DNA of 64,000 nt from Burkholderia sp. OK233 (GTDB lineage Bacteria > Pseudomonadota > Gammaproteobacteria > Burkholderiales > Burkholderiaceae). The position numbers were made by a program, and so were the translations under genes. The notes under the pieces were generated by a model that had not been told where the DNA came from, did no database searches, and worked only from the letters and a program-made list of their open reading frames with translations. Positions 19,591 through 30,139 of the stretch are shown piece by piece (the stretch's first letter is position 1; each line of letters begins with the position of its first letter). The DNA is taken from positions 2,604,001 through 2,668,000 of the forward strand of contig NZ_OCSR01000001.1 of assembly GCF_900230185.1 (NCBI RefSeq), read 5' to 3'.

Positions 19591-20732
19591 GCGTTCACCT
19601 CGTTCGCAATACGTTCGTAATAGGCGCGCATCAGGTTGTGATAGCGCGCGTCGTCGAGCAGGAAGGCGTCGTGGCCGTGCGGCGCATCGATTTCCGCGTA
19701 CGTCACCGTGCGCTTGTGGTCGAGCAGCGCCTTCACCAGTTCGCGCGAGCGGGCCGGCGCGAAACGCCAGTCGGTCGAGAAACTGGCGATCAGGTATTTC
19801 GCCGTGGTGTGCGCGACGGCGGCGGTCAGATCGCCGTCGAAGGCCTTGGCCGGATCGAAATAGTCGAGCGCGCGGGTGATCAGCAGGTAGGTGTTCGCGT
19901 CGAAGTAGTCGGCGAATTTGTCGCCCTGATAGCGCAGATACGACTCCACTTCGAATTCGACGTCGAAGTTGAAGTTGTACGCGTCCACCGCGCCCTCCGC
20001 GCGGCGTAACGAACGGCCGAATTTCTCGGCCATGTCATCGTCCGACAAATACGTGATATGGCCGATCATGCGCGCGACGCGCAAGCCGCGTTTCGGCTTC
20101 ACGTTGTGCGCGTAGTAGTTGCCGCCGTGGAAGTCGGGGTCCGACAGGATCGCCGAGCGTGCCACCTCATTGAATGCGATGTTCTGCGCGGACAGTTTCG
20201 GTGTGGACGCGACCACGATGCAATGGCCCACGCGCTCCGGATACATCATGCTCCACGCGAGCGCCTGCATGCCGCCGAGGCTGCCGCCCATGACCGCCGC
20301 GAAACGCGTGATACCGAACTCATCGGCGACGCGTGCCTGGGCGTTCACCCAATCTTCAACCGTGACGACAGGAAAGGTCGCGCCGTACGGATTGCCGGTC
20401 GCCGGATCGATGCTCATCGGCCCGGTCGAGCCGAAGCACGAACCCAGGTTGTTCACGCCGATCACGAAGAACCTGTCGGTGTCGAGCGGCTTGCCCGGGC
20501 CGACCATGTTGTCCCACCAGCCGATGTCCTTCGAATCGTCGGCGTATACGCCCGCCACGTGGTGCGACGCGTTGAGCGCGTGGCACACCAGCACGGCATT
20601 GCTGCGCGCGGCGTTGAGCGTGCCGTAGGTCTCGACCATCAGGTCGTAACCGGCCAGCGAGCTGCCGTTCTGCAGCGGTAGCGGCTCGGTGAAATGCATT
20701 TTTTGGGGAGCGACGATGCCGATCGATTCCAT
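19587..20732 (-). CDS. metX: Homoserine O-acyltransferase MetX
   Basis: First committed enzyme of methionine synthesis, acylating homoserine. The alpha/beta-hydrolase fold is shown by the nucleophile elbow [13 protein letters not shown] and the closing GHDAFLLDD with the catalytic histidine. Length, 381 residues, is standard. MetX proteins of proteobacteria may use succinyl-CoA rather than acetyl-CoA; the specificity residues cannot be judged here. It is coupled to metW. Confidence 0.96.
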   Translation of the reverse strand: MESIGIVAPQKMHFTEPLPLQNGSSLAGYDLMVETYGTLNAARSNAVLVCHALNASHHVAGVYADDSKDIGWWDNMVGPGKPLDTDRFFVIGVNNLGSCFGSTGPMSIDPATGNPYGATFPVVTVEDWVNAQARVADEFGITRFAAVMGGSLGGMQALAWSMMYPERVGHCIVVASTPKLSAQNIAFNEVARSAILSDPDFHGGNYYAHNVKPKRGLRVARMIGHITYLSDDDMAEKFGRSLRRAEGAVDAYNFNFDVEFEVESYLRYQGDKFADYFDANTYLLITRALDYFDPAKAFDGDLTAAVAHTTAKYLIASFSTDWRFAPARSRELVKALLDHKRTVTYAEIDAPHGHDAFLLDDARYHNLMRAYYERIANEVNA

Positions 20733-21033
20733 TCATTCCGCCATTTAACAAATACAGGGCGGCTAGATTGGCGTCGGCGAGGCACGGAGGAGAAACGATG
20801 TGCGCGGCTGACGACCTCTTTAGCCGCATTTATAGTGAACCGCGGGATCGTATGTTCCCGGTAGTTCGCGCGCCCGCAATCGAGTCAGCAAATCGGCGCG
20901 TGATAGGTGTTCAGGGTGTTCTGGACAGCGGCTTCAGGCGTAGTGAGTTGCCGAAGTCAGGCGCAAAGTATAGCGGAAAATTTCATGCGGCAGCGTCGCG
21001 GGCGCTGCCGTGCCGCTGCGCTTGCCGCGCGGA
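20733..21033. other. Intergenic, upstream of metX
   Basis: About 300 bases between the end of slmA and the metX start, both minus strand. Nothing coding was supported. A metX promoter must lie here but no clear -35/-10 pair or riboswitch consensus was recognised. Confidence 0.45.
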
Positions 21034-21729
21034 CTACTGAAGAATCAGCAGCAATTGCGCGTCGGCGTGTTCGGCGGGCGGCCGCGCAAAGCCACTGCGC
21101 ACATACCGATGCCAGCGGCCGATGATGTAGCTCAGTAGCAGGCTCGCGCGGATCGCGGGATCGTAGCCGGCGGGCAACGGCGCGGCGGTCTGCGCGCTGG
21201 CGTTTGTGTTTTCGCTCGTGCTTGCGTTTGCCTCCATTTGAGCCAGCCGCAAACACTGCTTCAACGATGCCTCGACCCGCTCCAGCATCTGATTGACCCG
21301 CTCGGTCAGCCGTTCGTGCTCGCCGACCAGCGCCTCACAGGTCAGCACGCGCGTCATGCCGGGATTCTTCGCGGGGAAATTGAGCAGCATCAGCGCGATC
21401 GCGCGGGCTTGCAGCACGCCGTTGCTTTCCTTGTCGGCGATCTGGTTGATCAGGCCGAAGATGGTCTGCTCGATGAACTCGATGAGCCCTTCGAACATTT
21501 GCGCCTTGCTGGCGAAATGGCGGTACAGCGCGGCTTCCGAGACGCCGATCCGGGCGGCGAGCGCCGCCGTGGTGATCTTTTCGCTCTTCGGCGCCTCCAG
21601 CATCGCGGCCAGCGTCTGCAGGATGTGCACGCGACGCTCGCCCGGCTTCAGACGCTGCGCACGTGGGGCGCCCGACGGGGCGGGTTCGTGTTCGGCTATG
21701 GCTTCGTCAGGCTTGTCGATCGGCTGCAT
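21034..21729 (-). CDS. slmA: TetR-fold nucleoid occlusion factor, SlmA-like
   Basis: A 231-residue TetR-family protein. The helix-turn-helix is ITTAALAARIGVSEAALYRHF, split here as ITTAALAARIGVSE and AALYRHF, followed by ASKAQMFEGLIEFIEQTIFG, which is the SlmA pattern. SlmA binds DNA and blocks FtsZ assembly over the nucleoid. Compared with E. coli SlmA (198 residues) there is a longer N terminus and a Ser/Thr/Asn/Ala insertion before the last helix (about residues 180-205). The ATG at 21729 lies inside the end of the upstream HAD gene, a 34-base overlap. A TetR regulator of other function is the alternative. Confidence 0.82.
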   Translation of the reverse strand: MQPIDKPDEAIAEHEPAPSGAPRAQRLKPGERRVHILQTLAAMLEAPKSEKITTAALAARIGVSEAALYRHFASKAQMFEGLIEFIEQTIFGLINQIADKESNGVLQARAIALMLLNFPAKNPGMTRVLTCEALVGEHERLTERVNQMLERVEASLKQCLRLAQMEANASTSENTNASAQTAAPLPAGYDPAIRASLLLSYIIGRWHRYVRSGFARPPAEHADAQLLLILQ

Positions 21730-22499
21730 GGCTGTCGCCCCGTCTGCTGTCTCTTCAAACGAACCGAGCGGTTGCCCAGTCGTAGTGATTTTAACGAACG
21801 AATGCTTCGATCGACATAGTGCGGCCGACCGGCGCCCGGCAGACGCGTCGGCACGCCGTCCGCATGCGGTTTGCGCGGCAGATGGCCGGTGATCCACACC
21901 GTGCGGATGCCGAGCCGCCGGTAGTTCTTCAGATGCGAGCGCGTGTCTTCCACGAGGATCACGTCTTTGAGCGAGACGTGCGCGTCGCGCATCGCCTTGC
22001 GTAGCATCGAATGATCAGGTTTGGCGCGCCAGTTGCGGCGATCGCGCATATGTTCGATCGCAATCACCTGTTCGAACAGACGCTCGATGCGCAGCTTCGC
22101 GAGCACCGCGCGCGCATAGGCCTCGGGCGCATTGGTCAGCACGATCTTGCGACCGGGCAATGACGCGACGAGGCGCGCGACGCCGCGTTCGTGACGGATC
22201 ATCGAACCGAGATCGGGGAACGTGTGGACGACTTTCAGGAAGTCGTTCGGGTCGAGCGGATGATGGCGTGCCAGACCGAGCAGCGTCGCGCCGTAGCGTT
22301 GCGTATAGCCGGTGCGCAGACGGTTGGCTTCGTCGATATCGACTTGCAATGCGTCGATGATGTACTGCGTCATGCCCTGATTGATCGCCGGAAAGATCGC
22401 GTGCGAGGCGTGATGCAGCGTGTTGTCGAGATCGAACAGCCAGACCGGACTGCCGCCTGCGATGTGCGGACGACGGCGTCGGGAAGTGGGGGTGCGCAT
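21696..22499 (-). CDS. HAD-family pyrimidine 5'-nucleotidase
   Basis: HAD hydrolase of the yeast SDT1/PHM8 type. The 267-residue protein begins its domain with WLFDLDNTLHHA (motif I, nucleophile Asp), has IVLTNAPEAYAR (motif II), a lysine in NWRAKPDHSMLRKA and the acidic motif DVILVEDTRSHLKN. These enzymes dephosphorylate pyrimidine nucleoside monophosphates; actual substrate is inferred. The last ~60 residues are basic and overlap the start of slmA. It lies 221 bases downstream of argB on the same strand; that gap shows no gene. Confidence 0.87.
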   Translation of the reverse strand: MRTPTSRRRRPHIAGGSPVWLFDLDNTLHHASHAIFPAINQGMTQYIIDALQVDIDEANRLRTGYTQRYGATLLGLARHHPLDPNDFLKVVHTFPDLGSMIRHERGVARLVASLPGRKIVLTNAPEAYARAVLAKLRIERLFEQVIAIEHMRDRRNWRAKPDHSMLRKAMRDAHVSLKDVILVEDTRSHLKNYRRLGIRTVWITGHLPRKPHADGVPTRLPGAGRPHYVDRSIRSLKSLRLGNRSVRLKRQQTGRQPCSRSTSLTKP

Positions 22500-22720
22500 G
22501 ACGGAGGGCGCCGTTCAGGCGCGGGCAGTCGCTTCACGCAGCAAACGCGGACGACGCTTCGCGATGCGGAAGGCGATAGAAGAGGGGAGAGCGTTTTTGC
22601 GCCAGAGGGCGGCGCGTTGTGTACTGCTTGATGCGGCGACAGCGGCAGCGGTAGCGCAACTGCACGGCACACATGGCACGCCTCGCTGGCGTACCGTGTG
22701 TGCCGGGTTTGAGGCAGGAA

Positions 22721-23818
<1,098 letters not shown>

Positions 23819-23885
23819 TCACGGCGGCGCGCCAGTCGTGGCATCATTTCCTTATCCAGGCTGAAGCGAGATCATCCGGCCCCTC

Positions 23886-24110
23886 ATGAAACAATCAGCT
23901 TCCCGCTCCGCAAGCAGCGCGCTTTGCCCGCGCTGCGGCCATGCATTCGATTGCGCCATGCATGGGGTGCCGTTCGATTGTTGGTGCCGTGAGATGCCGG
24001 CCCTGCCGGCAGACCGGCTCGATCCGTCAGGACGCTGCCTGTGTCCTGAATGTCTTGCAGCGGAAATCGCGCGAGCCGTGCAATCGGGTCCGGGAGCCGG
24101 GTCACTTTGA
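23886..24110 (+). CDS. Small cysteine-rich CWC-type protein
   Basis: A 74-residue protein with nine cysteines, including CPRCGHAFDC, FDCWCREM and GRCLCPECL. The central C-W-C gives the cysteine-rich CWC family its name; these are small presumed metal-binding proteins of unknown function. There are two CxxC knuckles around the CWC core. No clear operon partner: it is divergent from argB and convergent with the frameshifted TPR gene. Confidence 0.72.
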   Translation: MKQSASRSASSALCPRCGHAFDCAMHGVPFDCWCREMPALPADRLDPSGRCLCPECLAAEIARAVQSGPGAGSL

Positions 24111-24142
24111 ACGTGGCGCGGCCTGGTGGCCGCGTTGCCAGC

Positions 24143-25779
24143 CTATGCCGCGTGGTGCCGGGCCGCACGTGCGCTCAGATCACGTGCAACAGCCTCCAGC
24201 GCCGGATCCCATTGGCCGAACTGCGGCGGCCTGTAGAGCGTCGCGCTCGGATACCACGGGCTGTCCGGCCGGTCGAGCAGCCAGACCCAATGCGGATTGA
24301 CGTCGAGCAGCACCCATGTGCGCTGGCCGAGCGCGCCGCTCAGGTGCGCCACGGACGTGCAAACCGTGATGACGAGATCGAGCGCGCTGACAAATGCCGC
24401 TGTGTCGTCGAAGGTGGTGAATTCGGCTGTGTGGTCCAACATTGGCAGGCCCGCGGCCCGGGCCGCCGCGACGTCCGCCCCGGCACCCGGTTGCAGCGAA
24501 TAGAACGCCACGCCCTGCATGCCGCCGAAATGTTCCGCGTAGCGCTCCCAGCCCACCCGCCGGAATGGATTTCGCTGATGCCCGGCACTGCCTGTCCATG
24601 CAAGTCCGACCTTGAGCCTTGTTTCGCCGGCAAGCGTCTGTTGCCATGACGCGCTGGCTGCAGCGTCCGCACACAAATATGGAGTCGCTGCGGGGATTGT
24701 CTCTTCGCGCGTGTCGAATATCAAAGGCAGACTGAGTAACGGAATTTCGAAGTCGAACGGCGGTAAAGATTCGACGCCACCGCCGGCCGAATAGTGTCCA
24801 CCTGGCCACTGAGGCTGCGCGCGAGCAGCGCACCCATCTGCGGAAATGAATTCCAGACGAGACGGCCACCGTCGCGATGAACACGTTCGGCGAGCAGAGG
24901 GATATAGCGGCTGAACTGCAAGACATCGCCCATCCCCTGTTCACCCCATACCAGCAGCGTTTTTCCGGCGAGCGGTTCGCCTCGCCAGGTCGGCGCCGGC
25001 ATCGCCGGACGGTTGCCGCCCAATTCGAGCGAGCCATCCCAGCGCGCTTCGTGGGCTCGCCATCCGTACGCGTAATCGCCGCGCATGAGTTGCAGCATGG
25101 CGAGATTCGAGCGCATGGTCGCGTCGTTGGGCGCTAATGCGCAGGCGGTCCTTTCGGCGTGCTCCGCTTCGTCCCAGCGTTGCGCTTCACGCAGCGCCAG
25201 CGCATAGTTGTTGTGCGCCAGCGGGCTATGCGGCGCGCATTGCACGGCATTTGCGCCGGATTCGAGCGCGCGCGGGAGATTCAAATCGACGCGGCTTGCA
25301 TGAGTGAGATTGGTCCACGCGTCGCCGTTGCGGGGTTCGTCATGAACTGCACTTTCCAATAGTGCGAGTTGCTCGTTGAGGTCGCCGCCAGTGAGCGCGA
25401 GGGCGCCGGCGAGATTGTTGCGCAGCTGAGGCAGTTTCGGATCGATGGCGAGTGCATGACGATATGGCGCGATTGCCTCGCTATGCCGGTTTGCCCTCTG
25501 CAGTGCGTAGCCGAAACGGAAGTGTGCAAGCGCGCGGTGCGGATCGAGTTGGGCAATAATGGCGGCGAGTTCGATCACGTCGTCGTGACGATGTTCTTCG
25601 AGCAAAGCGGTGATGAGCGAATCGACGGACTCGTCGTCGAGCGGATGGCTTTGTGCCACGGCATCGAGCCACCTGGCCTCTGCTTCTGCGGTGCCGTTTT
25701 GCCGGGCTGCGGCGGCATGCCGCAGGAAAGTCAGGAAAGCTGATGAGGCAGCGGTCTCGCTATCAGAGATTGGCAGCAT
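24143..25779 (-). pseudogene. TPR-repeat glycosyltransferase-like gene with a frameshift
   Basis: One long gene read in two frames. The first part (25779 down to about 24785) encodes TPR repeats (for example ALAHFRFGYALQRANRHSEA) and then the start of a glycosyltransferase-like domain, PLAGKTLLVWGEQGMGDVLQ. At about 24785-24790 the frame runs into an unrelated ending that stops at 24721. In the -1 frame the expected text continues directly as GGGVESLPPFDFEIPLLSLP LIFDTREE and on to 24143, with VGLAWTGSAGHQRNPFRRV and ITVCTSVAHLSGALGQRTWV. The second frame has no independent ATG or ribosome site. A one-base loss or a sequencing error explains it best. The start at 25779 has no strong ribosome site. 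Confidence 0.8.
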
Positions 25780-25907
25780 GGATGAGTTTAGGTGGCGCGA
25801 GAACCGATGTTGGGCAACCGGCTCGCGCAACGCTGTCGCAAAATTCCATGTTACCGACGCAAGGCCGCGAGGTAAGTCAGACTAGTCCGAACAGTTAAAC
25901 TAAAGTC

Positions 25908-27218
25908 ATGCATCGTATAACTAACACCGGCCGCGTTAACCTCGGCCATCTGTTCTGGCTGCGCAGCCTCGCCATCATTGGCCAACTGGTGACGATTGCG
26001 TTTGTGCAGGCCTTCTTCGGCGTGCACCTGCCGTTGCCCGCGATGTTGCTTGTGATCGCCCTCGAGGTGATCTTCAACGGCCTCACATGGTGGCGTGTCT
26101 CGCAGCAGCGGCCCGAGTCCAATCTCGAACTGTTCGGCCAGATCTGGGTCGATCTCGGCGCGTTGTCGGCGCTGCTGTTCCTCTCCGGTGGCACCACTAA
26201 TCCATTCGTTTCGCTGTACCTGCCATCGCTCGCCATTGCCGCCGCCGTGTTGCCATGGCATCTGATGGCGTGGCTCGCCGCGTTCGCCGTGGCCTGCTAC
26301 GCCGTGCTTGGTTTTGATTCCGTACCGCTCAATCTTGACAATCCGGCGAACCTGTTCGACTACTTTCGCGCCGGCATGTGGGTGAACTTCATGGTCAGCG
26401 TTGGCCTGATTGCGTGGTTCGTCGCACGCATGTCACGCGCTCTGCGACTACGTGACGCAGCGCTCGGAGAGGCGCAGCAGCGCTTGCTTCACGATGAACG
26501 CGCCGTCGCGCTCGGCGTCCAGGCCGCCACTGTCGCGCACGAAATCGGCACGCCGCTGTCTACAATTGCGATGTTGTCCGAAGAATTGCGCGACGCCGCG
26601 CGAACCGACAAGGGGCTCGCGCCATACAGCGCCGATCTGGAACTGCTCGAACGGCAAATGACGCTGTGTACTTCGGCGCTTGCACGGCTGCGCAGCCGTG
26701 CATCGACCGCGACCAACCGGCAAACGGTCAGCGAATGGCTTGAGTCGTTTGGCGAACAATGGCGCTTGCGTCATCCGCATGTGAAGTTCGAGCGGATCGG
26801 CGTGCCGCCTGAGGGTGTCAGTCTTGACGATACGGTTGCCGTCAGTCAGATTCTGACGATTCTGCTCGACAACGCCGCGCGGGCGAGCCGCGATCACGTC
26901 ACGCTGTCGTGCACGCTCGCGGCACGCGGCGACCAGGTCGTATTCGAAGTCTGCGACGCAGGCCCTGGCATTCCGGCCGCGTTGCGCGGGTCACTCGGCA
27001 CGATGCCAGTCGATAGCACACAGGGTGGACACGGCGTGGGGCTGTATCTGGCATTTTCAGCGGCGGCACGTCTGAAGGGATCGATTGAACTGGCCGATGT
27101 CAGCGAGATCAAGCCGCGTGGCACGCGCGCAGTGTTGAGACTGCCGCTTGCGGCGCGCAAATTATCAGGTGCGGGCCGTCAAGGCACTACGCCATCCAAC
27201 ACGGAGAAACAGGCATGA
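25908..27218 (+). CDS. regB: Redox sensor histidine kinase, RegB/PrrB family
   Basis: Membrane sensor kinase of the RegBA/PrrBA/ActSR type, which responds to quinone redox state. The 436-residue protein has about six hydrophobic segments in the first 175 residues and the family quinone-site signature GGTTNPF at 94-100. The phospho-acceptor H211 sits in VAHEIGTPLSTI. C254 lies 43 residues after it, where RegB has its redox-active cysteine (40 residues after in Rhodobacter). The ATPase domain shows LDNAARAS, CDAGPGIP and HGVGLYLA. The stop overlaps the regA start (ATGA). Confidence 0.93.
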   Translation: MHRITNTGRVNLGHLFWLRSLAIIGQLVTIAFVQAFFGVHLPLPAMLLVIALEVIFNGLTWWRVSQQRPESNLELFGQIWVDLGALSALLFLSGGTTNPFVSLYLPSLAIAAAVLPWHLMAWLAAFAVACYAVLGFDSVPLNLDNPANLFDYFRAGMWVNFMVSVGLIAWFVARMSRALRLRDAALGEAQQRLLHDERAVALGVQAATVAHEIGTPLSTIAMLSEELRDAARTDKGLAPYSADLELLERQMTLCTSALARLRSRASTATNRQTVSEWLESFGEQWRLRHPHVKFERIGVPPEGVSLDDTVAVSQILTILLDNAARASRDHVTLSCTLAARGDQVVFEVCDAGPGIPAALRGSLGTMPVDSTQGGHGVGLYLAFSAAARLKGSIELADVSEIKPRGTRAVLRLPLAARKLSGAGRQGTTPSNTEKQA

Positions 27219-27757
27219 GCGATATGAATTTTCTGGTGATCGACGACGATGAGGTGTTCTCCGGCATCCTCGCCCGCGGTTTGACGCGGCGCGGTTATAC
27301 GGTGGCCGAAGCGCACAACGCGGATGAGGCGATCAAGTTGGCGAACCGGCAGAAGTTCAGCCAGATCACGGTGGATCTGCATCTAGGCAATGACTCCGGT
27401 CTCACGCTCGTCGCTCCCCTGCGTGATTTGCAGCCTGACGCGCGCATGCTGGTGTTGACCGGTTATGCCAGCATCGCCACGGCGGTGCAGGCGGTGAAAG
27501 ACGGTGCCGATAACTACCTGGCGAAGCCTGCCAATGTGGAGACGATCTTGTCGGCGCTGCAAAGCGAAGCGAGCGCCCTGCAAGCTGAAGAGGCGATTGA
27601 GCACCCCACGCCGTTGTCGGTGGCGCGCCTGGAGTGGGAGCATATTCAACGTGTGCTCGCGGAGCACGGCGGCAATATTTCGGCTACTGCGCGCGCGTTG
27701 AACATGCATCGTCGAACGCTGCAGCGTAAGCTGGCAAAGCGGCCGGTCAAGCAGTAA
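27215..27757 (+). CDS. regA: Response regulator, RegA/PrrA/ActR family
   Basis: Receiver domain (residues 5-120) with acidic pocket DDD at 10-12 and phospho-acceptor D54 in ITVDLHLGNDSG. A conserved threonine (LTGYAS) and lysine (LAKPAN) follow. The C-terminal Fis-type helix-turn-helix is GGNISATARALNMHRRTLQR. At 180 residues it matches RegA, which globally controls respiration and redox genes. It is translationally coupled to regB and followed by a strong terminator. Confidence 0.93.
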   Translation: MSDMNFLVIDDDEVFSGILARGLTRRGYTVAEAHNADEAIKLANRQKFSQITVDLHLGNDSGLTLVAPLRDLQPDARMLVLTGYASIATAVQAVKDGADNYLAKPANVETILSALQSEASALQAEEAIEHPTPLSVARLEWEHIQRVLAEHGGNISATARALNMHRRTLQRKLAKRPVKQ

Positions 27758-27793
27758 GCGCTGGGGCCTGCTCGTCTTTGCGGGCCGGAAAGC

Positions 27794-27832
27794 AAAACGG
27801 GCTGTCTTTCACAAGACAGCCCGTTTTTTTTT
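27794..27832. terminator. Strong terminator between regA and hslU
   Basis: Perfect 14-base stem, 27794-27807 with 27814-27827, six-base loop, and a nine-T run in the plus direction. The A-tract on the other side makes it a possible terminator for hslU as well. Confidence 0.93.
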
Positions 27833-27930
27833 GCGCCTCACACATGATCGGCTGCATGCGAGGCGCGCGGCTTTAACGCGGCGTCAGTATCGACATCGAC
27901 GCCAGCATCGGCATCGACGTTTACATCGCC

Positions 27931-29277
27931 TCAAAGCACGTAGCGCGACAGGTCCTCGTCTTCCGCCACTTCGTTTAGCGCGCGATCGACATACGCAGCG
28001 TCGATCTGCACCGTCTTGCCCGAGTGATTGCCGGCTGCGAACGAGACATCTTCAAGCAGTTTTTCGATCACCGTGTACAGACGGCGTGCGCCGATGTTTT
28101 CAGTCTTCTCGTTGACCGAGTACGCGATTTCGGCCATACGGCGAATGCCGTCGTCGGCGAACTCGAGGTGCACGTCTTCGGTGGCCAGCAATGCCTGGTA
28201 TTGCTTCACGAGGCTTGCGTCAGTCGATACGAGGATCGATTCGAAATCGCCCACCGACAGCGAATCGAGTTCGACCCGAATCGGGAAGCGGCCTTGCAGT
28301 TCCGGAATCAGATCGCTCGGCTTGGCCAGATGAAACGCACCGCTCGCGATGAACAGAATGTGGTCGGTCTTCACCATGCCGTACTTGGTGTTGATCGTGG
28401 TGCCTTCGACGAGCGGCAGCAGATCGCGCTGCACGCCCTGACGCGACACTTCACCACCGCCCGCTTCATTGCGCGAGGCGATCTTGTCGATTTCGTCGAG
28501 GAACACGATACCGTTCTGCTCGACGTTCTGCACCGCCTTGGCTTTCACCTCTTCGTCGTTGAGCATCTTGCCGGCTTCTTCGTCGGTGAGGACCTTCAGC
28601 GCTTCCTTCACCTTCAACTTGCGGCGCGTTTTCTTGCCGCCGCCGATGTTCGCGAACATCGAACGGATCTGCTCGGTCATGTCTTCCATGCCCGGCGGCC
28701 CCATGATGTCCATGCCCACTTGCGGCTGTTCGACGTCGAGTTCGATTTCCTTGTCGTCGAGCAGGCCTTCGCGCAGGCGCTTGCGGAAGGTCTGGCGCGT
28801 GGTGCTGCCTTCGTCCGCCGTGTCGACGGCGCTCGAGCTCGCGCCGAAACCGACCGGCCGGGCGCTCGGCAAGAGGATGTCGAGGATACGGTCTTCGGCC
28901 TGATCTTCAGCCTTGGTCCGCACTTTGCGGATTTCCGTTTCGCGCGTCTGCTTGATTGAGATCTCCATCAGATCGCGCACAATGCTGTCGACGTCGCGGC
29001 CCACGTAACCGACTTCGGTGAACTTGGTGGCTTCGATCTTGATGAACGGTGCGTCGGCCAGTTTCGCCAGACGCCGCGCGATTTCGGTTTTGCCGACGCC
29101 GGTCGGTCCGATCATCAGAATGTTCTTCGGCGTGATTTCCTGACGCAGCGGGTCTTCAACCTGCTGACGGCGCCAGCGGTTGCGCAGCGCCACGGCAACT
29201 GCTTTCTTCGCGCGGCCTTGGCCGATGATATGTTTGTCGAGTTCCGAGACGATCTCGGCAGGGGTCATGGTGCTCAT
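27931..29277 (-). CDS. hslU: HslU, ATPase of the HslUV protease
   Basis: AAA+ unfoldase that feeds substrates to HslV. The 448-residue product has Walker [16 protein letters not shown], the GYVGRD pore loop, Walker [13 protein letters not shown], the variable I domain (about 110-240) and the C-terminal SRYVL tail that inserts into HslV. It starts nine bases after the hslV stop; AAGGA precedes the ATG. Confidence 0.98.
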   Translation of the reverse strand: MSTMTPAEIVSELDKHIIGQGRAKKAVAVALRNRWRRQQVEDPLRQEITPKNILMIGPTGVGKTEIARRLAKLADAPFIKIEATKFTEVGYVGRDVDSIVRDLMEISIKQTRETEIRKVRTKAEDQAEDRILDILLPSARPVGFGASSSAVDTADEGSTTRQTFRKRLREGLLDDKEIELDVEQPQVGMDIMGPPGMEDMTEQIRSMFANIGGGKKTRRKLKVKEALKVLTDEEAGKMLNDEEVKAKAVQNVEQNGIVFLDEIDKIASRNEAGGGEVSRQGVQRDLLPLVEGTTINTKYGMVKTDHILFIASGAFHLAKPSDLIPELQGRFPIRVELDSLSVGDFESILVSTDASLVKQYQALLATEDVHLEFADDGIRRMAEIAYSVNEKTENIGARRLYTVIEKLLEDVSFAAGNHSGKTVQIDAAYVDRALNEVAEDEDLSRYVL

Positions 29278-29286
29278 CGTGGGTCC

Positions 29287-29823
29287 TTACTCGATCGTCT
29301 CGATGACGCGGTTATGGTTCGTATAGATGCACATGTCGCCGGCAATCTCCAGCGACTTCTCCACGATCTCGCGGGGCGACATCTCGGTGTTGTCAACGAG
29401 CGCCTTGGCGGCGGCTTGCGCGTAAGCGCCGCCCGAACCGATCGCGCAGATGCCACCTTCCGGATCGAGCACGTCGCCGTTACCGGTAATGACGAGGGTG
29501 GTGGTGGCGTCCGCCGCGATCAGCATTGCTTCGAGGCGGCGCAGCATGCGATCGGTGCGCCAGTCTTTGGCGAGTTCGACGGCGGCGCGGGTCAGATTGC
29601 CCTGATGTTTTTCCAGCTTCGCTTCGAAGCGGTCGAGCAGCGAGAAGGCGTCGGCCGTGCCGCCGGCGAAGCCGACCATCACCTTGCCGTTATAGATGCG
29701 CCGGACTTTCTTCGCACCGCCTTTCATGACGATGTTGCCCAGTGTCACCTGGCCGTCGCCGCCAAGCGCGACCTTGTCGCCGCGGCGCACGGAAACGATC
29801 GTTGTGCCGTGAAATTGCTCCAT
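29287..29823 (-). CDS. hslV: HslV, threonine peptidase of the HslUV protease
   Basis: Proteasome-like peptidase. The 178-residue precursor reads [18 protein letters not shown], in which removal of the first six residues exposes the catalytic threonine T7. [14 protein letters not shown] and the C-terminal YTNHN block are typical. The ATG at 29823 has AGAGGA upstream; the open frame extends to 29952 without support. It is the first gene of hslVU. Confidence 0.98.
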   Translation of the reverse strand: MEQFHGTTIVSVRRGDKVALGGDGQVTLGNIVMKGGAKKVRRIYNGKVMVGFAGGTADAFSLLDRFEAKLEKHQGNLTRAAVELAKDWRTDRMLRRLEAMLIAADATTTLVITGNGDVLDPEGGICAIGSGGAYAQAAAKALVDNTEMSPREIVEKSLEIAGDMCIYTNHNRVIETIE

Positions 29824-29961
29824 ATGCGTTCCTCTTTGCAAAACGGGTAGGACACGGCAGCACAATGTAATGCACCACCGCATGAATCCTGGAAGCGGAC
29901 GGCGCGCAACGCTGAAACGATCAACCGGCCGGCGCGCGCTCGTGCAACGCATGTCCGACTT

Positions 29962-29989
29962 ATTTTAGGGCGTGCGCGGTCATATCAAG
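29962..29989 (-). promoter_or_regulatory. Candidate heat-shock (sigma-32-type) promoter of hslVU
   Basis: On the minus strand, CTTGAT (29989-29984) is followed after 13 bases by CCCTAAAAT (29970-29962). This is close to the sigma-32 pattern CTTGAA-N13-CCCCATNT. It lies about 140 bases before the hslV start, and hslVU is a classic heat-shock operon. Inferred from pattern only. Confidence 0.5.
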
Positions 29990-30059
29990 AGCCGGCAAAC
30001 GGCATAAGACAAAAACACGGGATTCAGAGCGGGGGACTGTGCGCAGGGGCACACAAACG

Positions 30060-30088
30060 AAAAAAGGCGCACAGGTCACCGTGCGCCT
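30060..30088 (-). terminator. Rho-independent terminator of dksA
   Basis: Eight-base stem, 30065-30072 with 30081-30088, read on the minus strand, followed by TTTTTT. It is 52 bases after the dksA stop. Confidence 0.82.
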
Positions 30089-30139
30089 CTCGACGAAGCA
30101 GCTTAAAAGGGCGCGGAGCCGAAGCCGCGCCGTGGGCGT

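Larger units (their letters stand above)
29824..30139. other. Intergenic between dksA and hslV
   Basis: 316 bases. The part near hslV holds the candidate heat-shock promoter; the part near dksA holds the dksA terminator. No additional gene was supported. Confidence 0.5.

Noticed and set aside
24721..24724. ATGA-type overlap between two separate genes in the TPR region
   Set aside because: The second frame would start with TTG in the middle of a conserved glycosyltransferase block, so this is a frameshift within one gene, not two coupled genes.
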